From Actinomycetales bacterium UBA1416 (lineage in GTDB: Bacteria; Actinomycetota; Actinomycetes; Actinomycetales; Actinomycetaceae): a stretch of 12,115 nt of DNA. The stretch's first letter is position 1. Every line of letters starts with the position of its first letter. The position numbers were made by a program, and so were the translations under genes. A model generated the notes under the pieces. The model saw only the letters and a program-made list of their open reading frames with translations. It was not told where the DNA came from and did not search any database. Positions 5,907 through 12,115 of this stretch are shown piece after piece. The stretch covers positions 304-12,418 of the forward strand of contig DBPQ01000107.1 in NCBI GenBank assembly GCA_002304945.1, read 5' to 3'.

Positions 5907-7094
5907 TCACCCACCGTCTTTCACGTCCCGCCCCTTCGCCGCGCTGCCGATCGACGGCAACGCGCCGCGTGCATCGACCAGATCCATCGCGCTCGCGAGG
6001 TGCCCATCGGCCAGGCCGGCGTAGGCGCGCTCCGTCGTCGTGACGCTCTGGTGCCCGAGGAGCCGGCTCACCCGGTAGATGTCGAGCCCGGACGCCAGCC
6101 AGAGGGCGCCGGCCGTCCGGCGCAGTCCGTGCGTGTCGATGTCGGTGGTCCCTGCCCGCTGGCAAGCCGCGTGCGTGTCCGCGCACCAGTTGTCGCTGCG
6201 GATCGGGGTATCCGCTCCGTGGAGGACGTAGTGGATACCCCCCCATCGTTCCCGCGCCTCGTCGAGCAACCCCTGGGCGCGGGTGGACAACGGGACTGCC
6301 CGTGCCTGCTTGCCCTTCGCGGTGAACCCCGACACGGGATCGCGCGCGGGGACCCGGATCGCGGGACGCCCGATCCCTCGCTGAACCCAGGCCCAGCGAA
6401 GATGAACCGCCTCGGAGGCCCGAAGGCCGGTCTCGATCAGAAACCCGGCGCGGATCCGGTGGGCCGGCGAGCAGGCGGCGAGGAAGGGCTCCACCTCCGT
6501 AGGTTGAAGCCAGGGGCGCATCTCCGCCGGGCCGGCGTCGTAGGTCACGCCCTGCGTGATGTCCGTGCTGAGGAAGCCCTGCCGGATGGCCCACTGGACG
6601 AGCGCAGAGATCGCGCGCAGGTATGACTCGACCGAGGCGCGGCTGAGCGGCTCGCCCGTCCGCTGGTTCGCGAGCCTCGTGACGGCCTCGACGTGCCGCT
6701 GGCCCAAGTGGGTGAGCGGCAGGTCCGGCCCCGTGACGCGGGTGAGCGCCTGGAGCTGCGAGGGATAGCTCCGCCCCGTCGAGACGTCCGAGAGCGTCTT
6801 CCCGCGCTTGCTCGTCGTGCGCTCGCAGAAGGCGTCTACGAGATCCTGCACGGTCACGGGCCGCGCCTGGGGCGCCGCGTGAAGGCCCTGGACGTAGTCC
6901 TGCCAGAGCAGCGCCGCGCACTTCTCGGCGTCCTCTACGGAAGCGAACGTCGTGCGCGTGAGCGTGCCCTGGCGATGGCCCGTGTAGTAGCCGTCCGTCC
7001 GGTAGCGGACCCGTTCTCCGCCGCCGCGCTTGTCGCGGACGGGGTAGACCCGGACGCAGTAGACGCCATCATCTCGATAAGCGTGGTCAGGCAC
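5907..7094 (-). CDS. int: Tyrosine recombinase, integrase
   Basis: A 395-residue phage-type integrase that should recombine the adjacent tRNA-Thr core with a chromosomal copy. Residues 10-70 suit an arm-binding domain (VYCVRVYPVRDKRGGGERVR, DGYYTGHRQGTLTRTTF). Residues about 80-180 are the core-binding domain. The catalytic set is complete: R225 in TGLRASEAVHLRW, K260 in FTAKGKQARAVPLS, H322 and R325 in THGLRRTAGALW, H348 in RLLGHQS, and nucleophile Y358 in TTERAYAGL. GTG 7094 is chosen because AGAGGA lies seven bases upstream. The frame is open further upstream, but that part is arginine-rich low-quality translation. The gene ends one base from the tandem arm-type repeats. Tail cysteine content and codon use match the neighbours. 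Confidence 0.95.
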   Translation of the reverse strand: MPDHAYRDDGVYCVRVYPVRDKRGGGERVRYRTDGYYTGHRQGTLTRTTFASVEDAEKCAALLWQDYVQGLHAAPQARPVTVQDLVDAFCERTTSKRGKTLSDVSTGRSYPSQLQALTRVTGPDLPLTHLGQRHVEAVTRLANQRTGEPLSRASVESYLRAISALVQWAIRQGFLSTDITQGVTYDAGPAEMRPWLQPTEVEPFLAACSPAHRIRAGFLIETGLRASEAVHLRWAWVQRGIGRPAIRVPARDPVSGFTAKGKQARAVPLSTRAQGLLDEARERWGGIHYVLHGADTPIRSDNWCADTHAACQRAGTTDIDTHGLRRTAGALWLASGLDIYRVSRLLGHQSVTTTERAYAGLADGHLASAMDLVDARGALPSIGSAAKGRDVKDGG

Positions 7095-7228
7095 CGCTCG
7101 ATCCTCTCGACGGAAGCCGCGAGACGCTCGTTCCCGTCCTGCACGTCGGAGCCGACGCTGAAGCGCACGAAGGCCTCGCCAACGGCGCCGCCCGCGTCCT
7201 CCATCTCCGTGACCCACTCGTCGTCCAC
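6935..7228 (-). CDS. Possible small ORF overlapping the integrase start
   Basis: A 97-codon frame opens at GTG 7228 behind a clear GGAGG with a 6-base gap. Its first 55 residues look like a real acidic helical protein (MDDEWVTEMEDAGGAVGEAF, RLAASVERIERCLTTLIEMM). The rest is Ser/Thr/Ala/Arg-rich and lies inside the integrase gene in another frame, looking like a shadow. It may be a genuine leader gene coupled to integrase translation, or an older gene whose end was overwritten. Function unknown. Confidence 0.45.
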   Translation of the reverse strand: MDDEWVTEMEDAGGAVGEAFVRFSVGSDVQDGNERLAASVERIERCLTTLIEMMASTASGSTPSATSAAAENGSATGRTATTRAIARARSRARRSLP

Positions 7229-7509
7229 GACGAACCTCCGTGCAGAAGCTCCACGTCCAGCCGACAGCACGAGCATCGTCCATCGGCGGGTCGTGAGCGC
7301 CGCTGATGCCCCTACTACGCGCTGGCGATCGCAACTGAGCCCCCCCAATCCAACGAGGCCGGAGATTCGCAGTTGCAAGACTCCTCTGGGGGCCTTCGGC
7401 AAAAAAACGACAAGCACTGAACATGCGTGAGGTGACGATCGGCCATCCTGGCTCGTAGTTCGTACAGCCCGGCCGAGAGAGCCGGAACACAATGCGGAGG
7501 GAGAACCCG
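7229..7509. other. Divergent intergenic region, integrase and 98-residue gene
   Basis: A 281-bp gap between divergent genes, hence expected to hold promoters for both. GCAACTG (7331-7337) and CAGTTGC (7370-7376) form a 7-bp inverted repeat, a possible operator. There is an A7 run at 7401-7407. CCGGC/GCCGG makes a small hairpin just before the ribosome binding site of the 98-residue gene. No confident -35/-10 pair is seen. Confidence 0.4.
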
Positions 7510-7806
7510 ATGGACAAGCACGAGCAGTACGACAATGCGGAGATCGCCGAGCGGCTGGCCCGGGCCTACGTGGCTCTGGTCTATGAACAGACCCCGCTGG
7601 GGTCGCCCGATCGTGAAGTACGGATGTCCGCCTCGTCCGTGGCGAAGGAGATCTACCAGGGGATACCCGACGAGCGCGACGACATGGACATCATCTACGC
7701 CATGCGCGGCCCGCTCCGTGACCTGTGCCCCGATTACTACCGCTACCTGTTCTTCTGTTTGATTTCGGAGTGGTGGGGCGCTAGGGCCGAGATCCCCTGG
7801 GTGTAG
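7510..7806 (+). CDS. Hypothetical 98-residue acidic protein
   Basis: Not recognised. ATG 7510 is preferred over the in-frame ATG at 7492 because GGAGGGAG lies six bases before it. The protein is acidic with a helical N-terminal half (YDNAEIAERLARAYVALVYE, MSASSVAKEIYQGIPDERDD) and an aromatic C-terminal half (CPDYYRYLFFCLISEWWGAR). No membrane span, signal or zinc motif. It is the first of the plus-strand series leading to the recombinase, excisionase-like and primase genes, and divergent from integrase, a place often used by small regulators. Confidence 0.65.
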   Translation: MDKHEQYDNAEIAERLARAYVALVYEQTPLGSPDREVRMSASSVAKEIYQGIPDERDDMDIIYAMRGPLRDLCPDYYRYLFFCLISEWWGARAEIPWV

Positions 7807-8381
7807 CGGGCCGGGATACGACCGGGATATCGAGAAGTTCTGATCCCTCGCGAAACTCGCTTGGCTTGTCCGGCGGGTTGGCCTCGCGCGCTGGCGCATT
7901 GCGGTTCCGAGTTGGTGTCGCGCGATATTCCACGCACCCCGCGTGCCCCACTGCGCCCGCCCGCCAAAGACGAAGTGCCCACCGTCCGGCCTCATGTCGG
8001 GGGGACCCGACCAGGCGGTCGGACAACACGACAGCCCTCGTCTCGACGCCGGTTGACGATCTTCGGGAGCCATTTTCCATGCAGGTTCAATTCGCAGATC
8101 GCGGCCGACCGGGGGACCCGGGCGAGGTTTTCAACCGGTTCTGCGCGGTTCGGATCGAACCTTCGAGAATCCGATTCTCGGGCCGGGTTCCAGTTCACGG
8201 CGGTGGAAAATCCCGCCAGGCGTGCATCCAGATTCTCCGGCTGCGGGTCCGACGCCCCGAGAACCTGCGAGGCGAGAAACCTGCCGCCCGCGAGAATTCG
8301 TCGTCGGTGGTCGAGAAGGGTCGGGCTCAGTTCTGGCCCCCTCCTCGTAGTAGTGCCGAACGCCGAAGGAGGACGACGCCG
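7807..8381. other. 575-bp region without a convincing gene
   Basis: The recombinase frame is open back to 7866, but its translation there is arginine/proline/serine-rich without family features, and the reverse frames are similar. The right third (8147-8319) holds dyads and repeated CGAGAA motifs, annotated separately. The left two thirds show only a near-duplicate GGGATA pair at about 7813-7828. Length is large for such compact DNA, suggesting a recombination site, control region or unseen RNA. Confidence 0.5.
8147..8319. repeat. Dyads and CGAGAA motif cluster, candidate serine-recombinase site
   Basis: Two dyads lie side by side: GGTTCG-GAT-CGAACC (8147-8161) and CGAGAATC-C-GATTCTCG (8164-8180). 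CGAGAA recurs at 8258, 8273, 8291 and 8312, and GATTCTC recurs at 8231-8237. So six CGAGAA words in either orientation fall in 156 bp, ending 62 bases before the recombinase gene. Resolvase and invertase sites are made of such imperfect inverted half-sites next to the recombinase gene. Confidence 0.5.
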
Positions 8382-9035
8382 ATGCCCAGCGCCCCCCAGC
8401 CCCGAGCGGCTCTCTACGCCCGCGTGAGCACGACCGGCCACGGTCAAGACGTCGGCCTCCAGTTGGAGGAGCTGCGGCAGGTCGCCGAACAGCGCGGCTG
8501 GCGGGTCGTGAAGGAGTTCGTGGACGAGGGCATCAGTGGAACCAAGGACCGCCGGCCCGGCCTCGACGCCATGCTGGACGCGGCTCGCCGGGCGAAGATC
8601 GACATCGTTGCCGTCTGGAAGCTCGACCGGCTCGGTCGGAGCCTTCAGAACCTCCTCCTGATCCTCGACGACCTGAAGCACCACGGCGTGGGCTTCGTGT
8701 CCGTCCGCGATGCCGGCCTCGACTCGACTTCGGCCTCGGGGACCCTCCTCCTTCACCTGCTCGGAGCCTTCTCGGCCTACGAGGCGGCCATCATCAAGGA
8801 GCGGGTCACGGCGGGGGTGCGTCGTGCGCAGGCGTCTGGCAAGCACTGCGGGCGGCCCGTCGTCGAACTCGACCTACGCCCGGCTCTCGCACTGCTCGCG
8901 GAGGGGCACGGCCTGAAGGCCATCGCGTCCATGCTCGGTGTCAGCCGTTCCACCCTCCGTGAGCGGCTTCGTGAGGCCGGGCACTGGCCTCGCCGAGAGG
9001 GGGTCGAGAACCCCTCCTCTGCTGAGGCCCTCTGA
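8382..9035 (+). CDS. Small serine recombinase, resolvase/invertase type
   Basis: A 217-residue protein of the Tn3-resolvase/Hin-invertase size class. The N-terminal catalytic domain starts AALYARVSTTGHGQ with nucleophile S16. KLDRLGRSLQNLL (R83, R86) carries the active-site arginines, and the long E helix runs through HLLGAFSAYEAAIIKERVTAG. Residues 167-200 (ALLAEGHGLKAIASMLGVSR and following) form the C-terminal helix-turn-helix. ATG 8382 fits the family N terminus, with AAGGAGG upstream. It could resolve element multimers after replication or invert a segment; the motif cluster just upstream is the candidate site. It is distinct from the tyrosine integrase, giving the element two recombination systems. 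Confidence 0.93.
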   Translation: MPSAPQPRAALYARVSTTGHGQDVGLQLEELRQVAEQRGWRVVKEFVDEGISGTKDRRPGLDAMLDAARRAKIDIVAVWKLDRLGRSLQNLLLILDDLKHHGVGFVSVRDAGLDSTSASGTLLLHLLGAFSAYEAAIIKERVTAGVRRAQASGKHCGRPVVELDLRPALALLAEGHGLKAIASMLGVSRSTLRERLREAGHWPRREGVENPSSAEAL

Positions 9036-9042
9036 GAGGGGA

Positions 9043-9105
9043 CGACAACGGGGTTGTCGCCACTGGCAGGAAGCTGGTGGTTGCTGCCACGCCCCAGCGG
9101 GCAGC
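9043..9105 (+). other. Three consecutive stem-loops after the recombinase gene
   Basis: Stem 1: CGACAAC (9043-9049) with GTTGTCG (9053-9059), 3-nt loop. Stem 2: CCACTGGC (9060-9067) with GCTGGTGG (9073-9080), eight pairs as RNA including two G-U, 5-nt loop. Stem 3: GCTGCC (9083-9088) with GGCAGC (9100-9105), 11-nt loop. They abut almost without gaps. No T-run follows, so a simple terminator is unlikely. A structured RNA, a processed leader of the following small ORF, or protein-binding DNA are options. Confidence 0.45.
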
Positions 9106-9122
9106 GACGCACGACCAACCCC

Positions 9123-9242
9123 GTGAGCAGGGAGCCCGAGCTGATGATCTGCTCGGGCAAGCACCCGGGAATCCTCCGGCGTGACGACGAGCCCGACCTC
9201 CTCGCCGAGCTGTTCGGGCTGGAGTGCGAGGCGGACAAATGA
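9123..9242 (+). CDS. Possible 39-residue acidic ORF
   Basis: GTG 9123 opens a 39-residue frame with strong G/C third positions: MSREPELMICSGKHPGILRR then DDEPDLLAELFGLECEADK. The translation reads like a real protein, with a Cys-Ser-Gly-Lys-His loop and acidic tail, but is too short to place. No good ribosome binding site precedes the GTG. ATG 9144, with GGGAG nine bases before it, is an alternative (32 residues). The frame is also open back to 9054 through the hairpin chain, so it could be the surviving tail of a longer gene. Confidence 0.4.
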   Translation: MSREPELMICSGKHPGILRRDDEPDLLAELFGLECEADK

Positions 9243-9570
9243 GCCCCCCGACCCTACTCCTCCCGAACTTCGGACCGTAGTTGCCCGTCCGGGCTGGCCT
9301 CATCGTCGAACTGCTCCCAACCCACCCCGTTGGACGAGTCGCTCGCCGTTGTCGCTGGGCAGGCCGGGTCGCCCCTCGGAGGAGGAGTGGAGGTCCCTGC
9401 TGGGGGTTCACCGTTCGCCCGGTGGGTCGCCGCAGCCCCTCGTGTTTCGTGCGCATGTTCGACTTGGGAGGTCGGCCGCGTGTCGTACCGCGTAGTAGCG
9501 GGTGGTGGCGAGTGCCTGCGACGAGCTGGCGGTAGTTCTTCGATACCCGAGAGAAAGCAGGAGGTGCGAA
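9243..9570. other. 328-bp region without a gene
   Basis: No frame here gives a protein-like translation. Small hairpins are visible: CCAAC/GTTGG around 9320-9340 and CACCG/CGGTG around 9411-9425. GGGTCGCC occurs twice (near 9367 and 9423). It precedes the excisionase-like and primase-helicase genes, so it must hold their promoter and could hold a replication origin, but I find no iterons. Confidence 0.4.
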
Positions 9571-9777
9571 ATGTGCAACACGAACGAGACGACGACGCCC
9601 CCGACGACGACGAGCAGATTCGTCACCGTGGCTGAGGCTGCGAAGGAGCTGGCCTGCTGCGAGGAGACTGTTCGCCGCCTCGTGCGCCGAGGCCGGGTGC
9701 AAGCGATCAAGGTCGGGGCGCACTACAGGTTGCGGGTGGCTGAGGCCGCGGCCGCACTCGCCGTCGCCGTGAGCTGA
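9571..9777 (+). CDS. Excisionase-like small HTH protein (HTH_17/AlpA type)
   Basis: A 68-residue protein with the short winged HTH of excisionases and AlpA-like regulators: FVTVAEAAKELACCEETVRR, then LVRRGRVQAIKVGAHYRLRV. A Thr-rich N-terminal tail of about 15 residues precedes it. AGGAGG lies six bases before ATG 9571. Such proteins direct the tyrosine integrase towards excision or activate replication genes. Being 80 bases before the primase-helicase gene, and not next to int, it may do the second job or both. Confidence 0.85.
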   Translation: MCNTNETTTPPTTTSRFVTVAEAAKELACCEETVRRLVRRGRVQAIKVGAHYRLRVAEAAAALAVAVS

Positions 9778-9858
9778 GCCGACCCCCAGACAAGCGAAAC
9801 CCCGCTCCGGCATCTCGCTGTCCAGGCGGCCGGGCGGGGCATCGAGAGGACGCAGAGC

Positions 9859-12115
9859 ATGTCCAAACCAGATGATACCGCCGCAGGGGCGGTGGTTCCA
9901 GCCGCGAGCACAAGCCGGCCGAAAGGCCCACGTCCCGTGTTCGTGGAGCTGTGCCGGGCCAGCAAGTCGCCGCGGGTGCTGTACGACCTGTCAACGCGGT
10001 CGTTGAACAACGCCATGATGGACTACGCCGCGAAGCAGGCTCCGTACCGCTCGGTCTACGGCCCTGGGGCCTCGAAGTACATCGACCTCTGCTGCACGCA
10101 CTACGAGTGCTCGACCGCAGACCTTCGGGGTCCACTGCGGTACAGGACGGTGAAGATCGACATCGACGCCACCGACGAGGACCCGAAGGTCGCCATCCGT
10201 GCAGCACTCGATGTTGCAGCTAGGATCAAGGCTCACCTCGGTTCGGCCGGCGTGAAGCAGGTCAACGTCTTCTTTTCCGGATCGAAGGGCGTGGGGATCG
10301 AGTTCAGCGGCTCCGCCTTCTGGCCTCGATCCGCCGATGGCGAGTTGGAGTACATCGAAGAAGGGAACCGGCTGCTCGCAGGCTTCATTCGCCTCATGAT
10401 GGACCAACTCGCCATACCCGACTCCCGCCACGCCCTCGTGGGATGGGACCCGGCTCTCTATGCCTTCCGGGCTCCGGTGAGGCTGCCGGCGATGCCACAC
10501 GGCAAGTCGCTGAAGCGATTCGGGCGACTCCTGTACCGGACGCTGTTGCCGAGCGACTTCGAGGGGCTGGGCGTCGATGAGGTGCTCGACCTTGCCAGCG
10601 TCCCTCGACTGCCGGCCCCACTGCCGGATCAGGACCCCGCCCCGAGCTTGCTCGACCTGTGGACCAAGGCGTCCATCTCGACGGCTTCTCCCGCGGCCCC
10701 CACGGCTCGGCCAGCGCGCAGTCCGAAGACGGCCCCCCGGCCCGGGGAGGCACCGGCGGTCCATCGCGGGTTCGGGGCTGATGTCGTGAAGGCCGCCCTT
10801 GCCGAACTCGCCGGGCGGCCCCTCACATCGTCGAAGTATCCCCCGTGCATCATGTCCATCCGTAGCGGCGTGCTGCGGGGCCAGACCGGCATCAGGAACA
10901 GGGTCGGCGTGGTGGTGTGCTCGTTCCACGTCACGGCCGGCGAGGTCTTCGACGACGCGCTGACGACGATGAAGGGGGTCCCAACGACGGACGACATCGC
11001 CGCCGCGACCCTCTCGCAGTGGAACTCCATCTCGGGGACCCCGGCGAACTACCAGTTCGGCCCCGCCGGCTGTTCGGTGCTCAGGGGCCTCGGGGCGCAC
11101 TGCGACTCGTCTTGCCCGTTGCACGCTCCCTTCACGCGCCAGCACGTCTCGATGGCGGTACGCCCGACTAGGCAGCCGCACACATGGCCCGCTGGGGCAG
11201 AGGTCACCATCGAAGCCGCACGGGCAGAGCTGCTGGCGAAGATGATCTCGGGGCAGGACGACATCCTCTTCTCTGGTCCGCCCGGTGTCGGCAAGAGCAC
11301 CATCGCGTGCGAGGTCGTGGCCGGCGGCGGGCAGGCCGCCGTGTACGCGAGCGTGACTCGCAAGCTGGTGGAGCAGGCTGCCGCACGCCTGGCTGGCGGG
11401 ATGGAACCTAAGCACGGTCGCACCGACGACAACTGCGTAAACGTCGGCCGGATCGACGACTTCGCCGGCCGCGGTTGGAGCGCCACCAAGGAGGTCTGCG
11501 CCAGGTGCAACCTCTTCAACGCCAAGTCGCCCCTGAGCAGTGCTTGCGACTACTGGCGCCAGTGGGCCTCCAAGGAGTTGTTCTGGGGCGTGACGCACGC
11601 ACACCTGCGCTCCGGCCTCCCTCAGAAGTTCAGGAAGGCGACAACGTACATCATCGACGAGGCTCCCGTGGACGCCTGCATGGGATGGGCGGGGGGGGCC
11701 AAGGACGGCTTCACGCGGCACGACCTCACCCGCCTGGCGTCGCTGATCCGCTGGCAGGTGGTCGGCTTCGTGCAGTTCGGCTTCGGCACGGAGCCGGCGC
11801 CGACATCGTGGCACCTCTTGCACGAGGTTGCCGTGGGGCTCTACCGCATCGAGCTAGGCCGCCACGCTTCGGCCGACCTCGACGGTCAGGTGGGACACGA
11901 AGCCGCTCTCGCTCCTCTCGTTGCTGCGCACGGCACCCTGACAAAGGACCACTTGGTGAAGTTGCGGGACATCATGCGGGAGTTGGAAGCCGGGACGCTG
12001 GCGGAGCCCGACACCCGCCTACTTGCCCCCGCGGATACGCCGCCTCCCAACGTCCTCGCTCACCTCGTCCGTGCTCTTGCCGCAGCGGCGACGTCGCTGG
12101 AAGCCGTGCAAGCCG
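9859..12115 (+). CDS. Primase-helicase: AEP-type primase, four-Cys domain, P-loop domain (3' end outside window)
   Basis: An open frame of 752 codons from ATG 9859 (GAGAGGA upstream), no stop before the window ends. Residues 95-220 resemble an archaeo-eukaryotic primase: D101/D103 in VKIDIDA, FFSGSKGVGIEF (138-149), D197 in GWDPALYAFRAPVRLP, and H214/K216. The motif II histidine is G146 here. Residues 326-422 resemble the cysteine domain of plasmid and viral primases: C330 in PPCIMSI, C405, C415 and C419 in AHCDSSCPL, probably iron-sulphur or zinc. Residues 465-610 carry Walker A GPPGVGKST (K479) and Walker B YIIDEAP (D600/E601). Between them C526, C547, C550 and C563 form a second four-Cys set placed as in XPD/DinG helicases. 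A Pro/Ala linker spans about 270-310. Likely the element's replication initiator or primase-helicase. Helicase motifs beyond III are not in the window. Confidence 0.85.
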   Translation, partial: MSKPDDTAAGAVVPAASTSRPKGPRPVFVELCRASKSPRVLYDLSTRSLNNAMMDYAAKQAPYRSVYGPGASKYIDLCCTHYECSTADLRGPLRYRTVKIDIDATDEDPKVAIRAALDVAARIKAHLGSAGVKQVNVFFSGSKGVGIEFSGSAFWPRSADGELEYIEEGNRLLAGFIRLMMDQLAIPDSRHALVGWDPALYAFRAPVRLPAMPHGKSLKRFGRLLYRTLLPSDFEGLGVDEVLDLASVPRLPAPLPDQDPAPSLLDLWTKASISTASPAAPTARPARSPKTAPRPGEAPAVHRGFGADVVKAALAELAGRPLTSSKYPPCIMSIRSGVLRGQTGIRNRVGVVVCSFHVTAGEVFDDALTTMKGVPTTDDIAAATLSQWNSISGTPANYQFGPAGCSVLRGLGAHCDSSCPLHAPFTRQHVSMAVRPTRQPHTWPAGAEVTIEAARAELLAKMISGQDDILFSGPPGVGKSTIACEVVAGGGQAAVYASVTRKLVEQAAARLAGGMEPKHGRTDDNCVNVGRIDDFAGRGWSATKEVCARCNLFNAKSPLSSACDYWRQWASKELFWGVTHAHLRSGLPQKFRKATTYIIDEAPVDACMGWAGGAKDGFTRHDLTRLASLIRWQVVGFVQFGFGTEPAPTSWHLLHEVAVGLYRIELGRHASADLDGQVGHEAALAPLVAAHGTLTKDHLVKLRDIMRELEAGTLAEPDTRLLAPADTPPPNVLAHLVRALAAAATSLEAVQA

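Larger units (their letters stand above)
48..12115. mobile_element. Integrative/replicative mobile element region, ends not seen
   Basis: Tyrosine integrase, tRNA-derived att core with flanking 11-bp repeats, excisionase-like HTH protein, serine recombinase, ArdC antirestriction protein, AbiE toxin-antitoxin and a primase-helicase lie within 12 kb with no housekeeping gene. This combination is typical of integrative elements or integrating plasmids. No target-site duplication or second att copy is visible, so the boundaries are unknown, and the stretch may be one element in attP form or two abutting elements meeting at about 5795-5839. No relaxase, type IV secretion or phage structural gene is seen. 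Confidence 0.6.

Noticed and set aside
6206..6240. Extra copies of the arm-type repeat inside int (6206 and 6231)
   Set aside because: They match only 9 of 10 and 10 of 11 positions and fall in codons needed by the protein, so they may be chance.
7095..7535. Upstream extension of the integrase frame
   Set aside because: Arg/Gly-rich translation unlike any integrase N terminus, and GTG 7094 has a suitable ribosome binding site.
7866..8381. N-terminal extension of the serine recombinase
   Set aside because: The family begins just before the YARVS motif. The extension is low-quality sequence crossing dyads, and the ATG at 8382 has its own ribosome binding site.
9243..9570. Iteron-type replication origin upstream of the primase
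   Set aside because: Only one 8-mer (GGGTCGCC) repeats; no regular direct repeats or AT-rich stretch is visible.
8941..9813. 290-codon minus-strand open frame
   Set aside because: Arginine- and proline-rich, opposite the recombinase end and the excisionase-like gene, with no start signal or domain.
9991..11823. 610-codon minus-strand open frame
   Set aside because: It is antisense to the primase-helicase, whose plus-strand frame shows clear catalytic motifs. The reverse translation has no recognisable domain; long antisense frames are common in GC-rich DNA.
1..12115. CRISPR array, rRNA or insertion-sequence ends
   Set aside because: No regularly spaced repeats, no rRNA motifs, and no transposase with terminal inverted repeats were seen.

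Overview
The window is GC-rich DNA, most likely from a Myxococcota (deltaproteobacterial) chromosome or mobile element. The grounds are third-position GC in nearly every gene, and a secreted protein with a tandem six-cysteine repeat of a style common in Polyangia/Sandaracinaceae. That host call is inference from style, not a database match. Almost every recognisable gene belongs to the toolkit of an integrative or plasmid-like mobile element.

Left part (1-5651). A frameshifted XRE-type regulator (minus strand) is divergent from an exported cysteine-rich protein, with a dyad operator candidate between them. The exported gene converges on, and overlaps at its tail, a three-gene minus-strand block: a 108-residue unknown, an ArdC-type antirestriction protein, and a small double CxxCxGxG protein joined to ardC by a TGATG overlap. 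Facing away is a type IV toxin-antitoxin pair, abiEi-abiEii (ATGA overlap). A 17/19 inverted repeat that includes the abiEi start codon is its likely autoregulatory operator.

Middle (5652-7509). The 3' part of a tRNA-Thr(CGT), from anticodon loop to CCA and followed by a rho-independent terminator, looks like an attachment-site core. Four copies of GGGTATCCACG flank it on both sides, as arm-type integrase sites would in attP or in a junction of two elements. A complete tyrosine integrase gene points towards it, preceded by a small overlapping ORF.

Right part (7510-12115). A plus-strand series follows: a 98-residue unknown, a 575-bp gap with dyads and repeated CGAGAA motifs, a small serine recombinase, a chain of three hairpins, a tiny ORF, an excisionase-like HTH protein, and a large gene that runs off the window. 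The large gene reads as an archaeo-eukaryotic-type primase joined to a four-cysteine domain and a P-loop helicase-like domain with a second four-cysteine insertion. It is the most unusual protein here and probably drives replication of the element.

Taken together: integrase, excisionase-like protein and att core give integration and excision; the primase-helicase gives replication; the serine recombinase may resolve multimers or invert DNA; ArdC would protect incoming DNA; AbiE would stabilise the element or exclude phage. No conjugation, capsid or packaging gene lies within the window, so the class of element (ICE, mobilizable island, phage-plasmid or satellite) is left open.
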